A DNA stretch of 33,416 nt from Novosphingobium sp. Chol11. GTDB lineage: Bacteria; Pseudomonadota; Alphaproteobacteria; Sphingomonadales; Sphingomonadaceae. Position numbers and translations under genes: made by a program. The notes under the pieces are model-generated. The model made no database searches and was not told the origin of the DNA. It saw nothing but the letters and a program-made list of their open reading frames with translations. Positions 29,301 to 33,416 of this stretch are shown piece by piece. Position 1 is the first letter of the stretch, and each line of letters begins with the position of its first letter. The stretch lies in contig CAMDQO010000031.1 of assembly GCA_945906105.1 (NCBI GenBank), positions 1-33,416 on the forward strand. The letters run 5' to 3'.

Positions 29301-30341
29301 ATGAGCAAGATAACCCCCGTCATTCTCTGCGGCGGCAGCGGCACACGCTTGTGGCCGCGCAGCCGCGCCAGCAAACCCAAGCCCTTCCTGCCACTGGTGG
29401 GCGAGCAGACTTTGTTTGAGGCAACGGTCGCGCGCAGCGGTGATACTGCCACCTTTGCCCCGCCCTTGGTGGTGACGGGCGTGAAGCACCTTGACCATGT
29501 CGAGGCGCAACTGGCGGGAGCGCAGGGCGCGACAATAATTGTCGAACCTTCGGCGCGCAACACCGCCGCCGCCATTGCCCTTGCCGCGCTGCGGCTTGAT
29601 CCGCTGGACATCATGCTGGTCTGCCCCAGCGATCATCATATCGCCGATGGCGCGGCCTTCACACACGCAGCCAGCGTTGCCGCTGCACTGGCGGCTGAGG
29701 ACTGGCTGGTGTCCTTCGGGATTGAGGCGGTGACGCCCGAAACCGGCTTCGGCTATCTGCGCCGGGGGGAGGCTATCGGCACAAATGGCGGCTTTCGCGT
29801 CGCGCAATTCGTTGAAAAGCCCGATGCGGTGCGCGCGCAAGCCTTTCTCGATTCGGGCGAATATGCGTGGAACGGCGGCATCTTCGCCTTTCGCGCCGGG
29901 GCATTCCTCGCCGAGCTGGAGGCACATCGTCCGGCCATCTCAACTGCTGCGCGCGAAGCTGCGGCCAAGGGCCATGCTGAGGGTCAGCGCTTTCATCCAG
30001 ACGCTGATGCCTTTGCGCGGATCGAAAGCGAGAGCGTCGATTACGCGGTGATGGAAAACACCTCCCGCGCTGCCATGGTGCCCGCCGACATGGGCTGGTC
30101 GGATATCGGCAACTGGCAGGCGCTGCATGATGCACGGGCCTGCGATGCTGACGGCAACAGCATTGCTGGCCGCGCCGAATTGATTGGCTGCAAGAACGTG
30201 CTGGTCGATAGCGATGGCCCGCGCGTTTCGGTGATCGGCCTCGATGATGTGATCATCGTCGTCGATGGTGATGAGGTGCTGGTGACGACTGCGGCTGGTG
30301 CGCAGCTGGTCGGCAAGCTTTCGGGTGCGGTCAATCAGTGA
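29301..30341 (+). CDS. manC: Mannose-1-phosphate guanylyltransferase
   Basis: The 346-residue enzyme makes GDP-mannose from mannose-1-phosphate and GTP. The nucleotide-binding start is VILCGGSGTRLWPRSR with KPKPFLPL. Further family motifs are EPSARNTAAAIALAAL, PSDHHIAD, ETGFGYLRRGE, FVEKPD, YAWNGGIFAFRAG and PADMGWSDIGNW. Unlike the longer ManC/AlgA type it lacks a C-terminal mannose-6-phosphate isomerase cupin; instead a separate isomerase gene overlaps its stop (GTGA). The product feeds lipid-linked or polysaccharide mannose, and may supply the DPM1-like and PMT proteins encoded elsewhere in the window. Confidence 0.94.
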   Translation: MSKITPVILCGGSGTRLWPRSRASKPKPFLPLVGEQTLFEATVARSGDTATFAPPLVVTGVKHLDHVEAQLAGAQGATIIVEPSARNTAAAIALAALRLDPLDIMLVCPSDHHIADGAAFTHAASVAAALAAEDWLVSFGIEAVTPETGFGYLRRGEAIGTNGGFRVAQFVEKPDAVRAQAFLDSGEYAWNGGIFAFRAGAFLAELEAHRPAISTAAREAAAKGHAEGQRFHPDADAFARIESESVDYAVMENTSRAAMVPADMGWSDIGNWQALHDARACDADGNSIAGRAELIGCKNVLVDSDGPRVSVIGLDDVIIVVDGDEVLVTTAAGAQLVGKLSGAVNQ

Positions 30342-31141
30342 GCGCTTTGCTTCCCACGCGCATGGTTGAAAAGCCGTGGGGGCGGGACGCTCTGCCTGCG
30401 CCTTTCGTTGCACCAGCCGGTCAGCGGATCGGCGAAGTGTGGTTCGAGCCGCCCGCTGCCCTGCCACAGCTGCTGGTCAAATATATCTTCACCTCCGAAG
30501 CGCTCTCGGTGCAGGTCCATCCCAGCGATGCGCAGTTGCCTGGGCATGGCAAGGAAGAATGCTGGCTGGTGATCGCTGCCGAGCCGGGGGCAAAGCTGGG
30601 GATCGGCTTTACCCGCGCGGTTTCATCTGAAGAGATGGGCGCCGCGGCTCTCGATGGCTCTATCGAGGCACTGCTGGAATGGTACGCCGTCAAACCGGGT
30701 GACTTCTTCTACATCCCGGCGAACACGGTTCATGCCATCGGCGCGGGCGTCAGCCTGATCGAAGTGCAGCAGAACAGCGACGTCACTTACCGCCTCTATG
30801 ATTATGGCCGCCCGCGCGAACTGCATCTGGATAAGGGCGTGGCGGTGGCGCGAGGCGGTGCGCTTCCTGCGCATTGCCGCGCGCAGCTGCCAGAACAGGG
30901 CGAGGTGACTCTGGTCGATGGTCCACTGTTCCGGCTGGATCGTCTGGATGGTCCGGCGAGTGAAGCCGTGGCGACGCGTTATGGCCGGGCTCCGCTGCTG
31001 GTGATCCCGCGCAGCGCCGGTGTTTCGCTTGGCGGCGAAGTGATTGCGCCGGGGGAATGCGGGCTTGCTACCTCGCTGGCCGATCTGGCGCTGAACGATG
31101 ACTCACAATGCCTGATTGCGCAGCCTTCTCTACTTGATTGA
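30338..31141 (+). CDS. manA: Mannose-6-phosphate isomerase, class I
   Basis: The 267-residue enzyme interconverts fructose-6-phosphate and mannose-6-phosphate. It starts with GTG overlapping the manC stop. The class I zinc site is visible in SVQVHPSDAQLPGHGKEECW (histidine and glutamate) and in FFYIPANTVHAIGAG (second histidine). Phosphate-loop-like VEKPWGRDALPAP is at the start. It is one of the short bacterial forms (about 260-320 residues). Translational coupling to manC suggests balanced production of GDP-mannose; the phosphomannomutase step must be encoded outside this window. Confidence 0.92.
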   Translation: MSALLPTRMVEKPWGRDALPAPFVAPAGQRIGEVWFEPPAALPQLLVKYIFTSEALSVQVHPSDAQLPGHGKEECWLVIAAEPGAKLGIGFTRAVSSEEMGAAALDGSIEALLEWYAVKPGDFFYIPANTVHAIGAGVSLIEVQQNSDVTYRLYDYGRPRELHLDKGVAVARGGALPAHCRAQLPEQGEVTLVDGPLFRLDRLDGPASEAVATRYGRAPLLVIPRSAGVSLGGEVIAPGECGLATSLADLALNDDSQCLIAQPSLLD

Positions 31142-31189
31142 AGCCGGACTGACCGGCAAAGGAGGTGGCAGAATTGGGAGTACCAGCCT

Positions 31190-33118
<1,929 letters not shown>

Positions 33119-33270
33119 GTTGATGGGCATTATTAGACGGAGTGCTGGGCCGGTAGGCGCTGCAACTGTGGAGACGGCTTAAACAGAGAATTTATTGATT
33201 GCCACTGATAGGATTACACAAAATTCGGCCATCTAAAGACTCCGGCTGCCAGAAGGGAAGGCACAATTAC
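33119..33270. other. Intergenic region between acs and the right IS copy
   Basis: This stretch is AT-richer than its surroundings (TTTATTGATTGCC, GGATTACACAAAATTCGG). No reading frame of note, no strong hairpin and no terminator U-tract were seen. The acs transcript may therefore continue to the IS end and stop at its palindrome. Confidence 0.5.
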
Positions 33271-33416
33271 TGACGTGCTCCCCTGATTGTTACCATTCAG
33301 AGGTAGAGTCCTTCCATTGTCTGGCTGATGGTTGATGGGATGACAAGCAGTGCCGGGGCATGCCCCGGCACTGCTTGTTTTGCGATCTCGGCGGGGGTGC
33401 GTCCACCAAGTTTCGA
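33271..33416 (-). mobile_element. Right end of an IS3-like insertion sequence, inverted copy
   Basis: This is the exact reverse complement of 3-148 over all 146 bases, so it is the same end of a second copy pointing the other way. The transposase tail reads leftward on the minus strand and stops at 33299. The element begins at 33271 with TGACGTGCTCCCC, the terminal repeat. The window stops inside the element. Identity over the whole overlap implies recent transposition or gene conversion. Confidence 0.7.

Overview
The window reads as a piece of chromosome from a sphingomonad-type alphaproteobacterium (Sphingomonadales; genus not fixed). The coding DNA is GC-rich. MetZ, UbiK, RecO, ApaG and the small glycine-zipper proteins have the style of that group, and a Ser/Val/Glu/Gly-coding inverted repeat that I associate with sphingomonad genomes sits near 24.5 kb. 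Both window ends carry the same 146-bp sequence in inverted orientation (3-148 and 33271-33416). It encodes the C-terminal tail of an IS3-like transposase followed by the element's terminal repeat, so the segment is bracketed by two inverted copies of one insertion sequence.

Left part (0-7.7 kb). The left IS end truncates a glycine-zipper gene. An Fe-type superoxide dismutase follows. Downstream of it lies a gene-poor stretch with three tandem 54-bp hairpin units and, on the other strand, a minute ORF behind an exceptionally long Shine-Dalgarno sequence. Next come a minus-strand lipoprotein, a TlyA-type rRNA methyltransferase, TspO, and a tight plus-strand run of ubiK, recO, leuB, a polyprenol-phosphate glycosyltransferase fused to GtrA, and a DUF2238 membrane protein.

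Centre (7.7-19.25 kb). This is the unusual region. On the minus strand, in transcription order, it holds a winged-helix/TolB-like/TPR regulator, a 1573-residue protein joining a cytochrome P450, a membrane hairpin and a DyP-type peroxidase, a membrane anti-sigma factor, a subtilisin-like protease overlapping it by ATGA, and two small exported proteins. Divergent from these is a methyltransferase-like gene coupled by ATGA to an ECF sigma factor. I read this as one system: an envelope-responsive sigma/anti-sigma/protease circuit controlling a two-haem oxidative enzyme. The periplasmic part of the anti-sigma factor looks like the protease's own propeptide-like domain, which suggests a direct protease/anti-sigma interaction.

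Right part (19.3-33.1 kb). This holds a PMT-type protein mannosyltransferase, metZ, apaG, a short LysR regulator, a ParD/ParE toxin-antitoxin pair with a promoter-embedded operator, a VOC protein, a repeat element, a second glycine-zipper protein, and a minus-strand operon (M20 peptidase, FAD oxidoreductase, MarR) with a divergent TetR gene and a palindromic operator candidate. It ends with manC, manA and an AMP-forming acetyl-CoA synthetase. GDP-mannose synthesis (manC, manA), the GT2-GtrA protein and the PMT could together supply a protein O-mannosylation route. No rRNA, tRNA or CRISPR array was seen.
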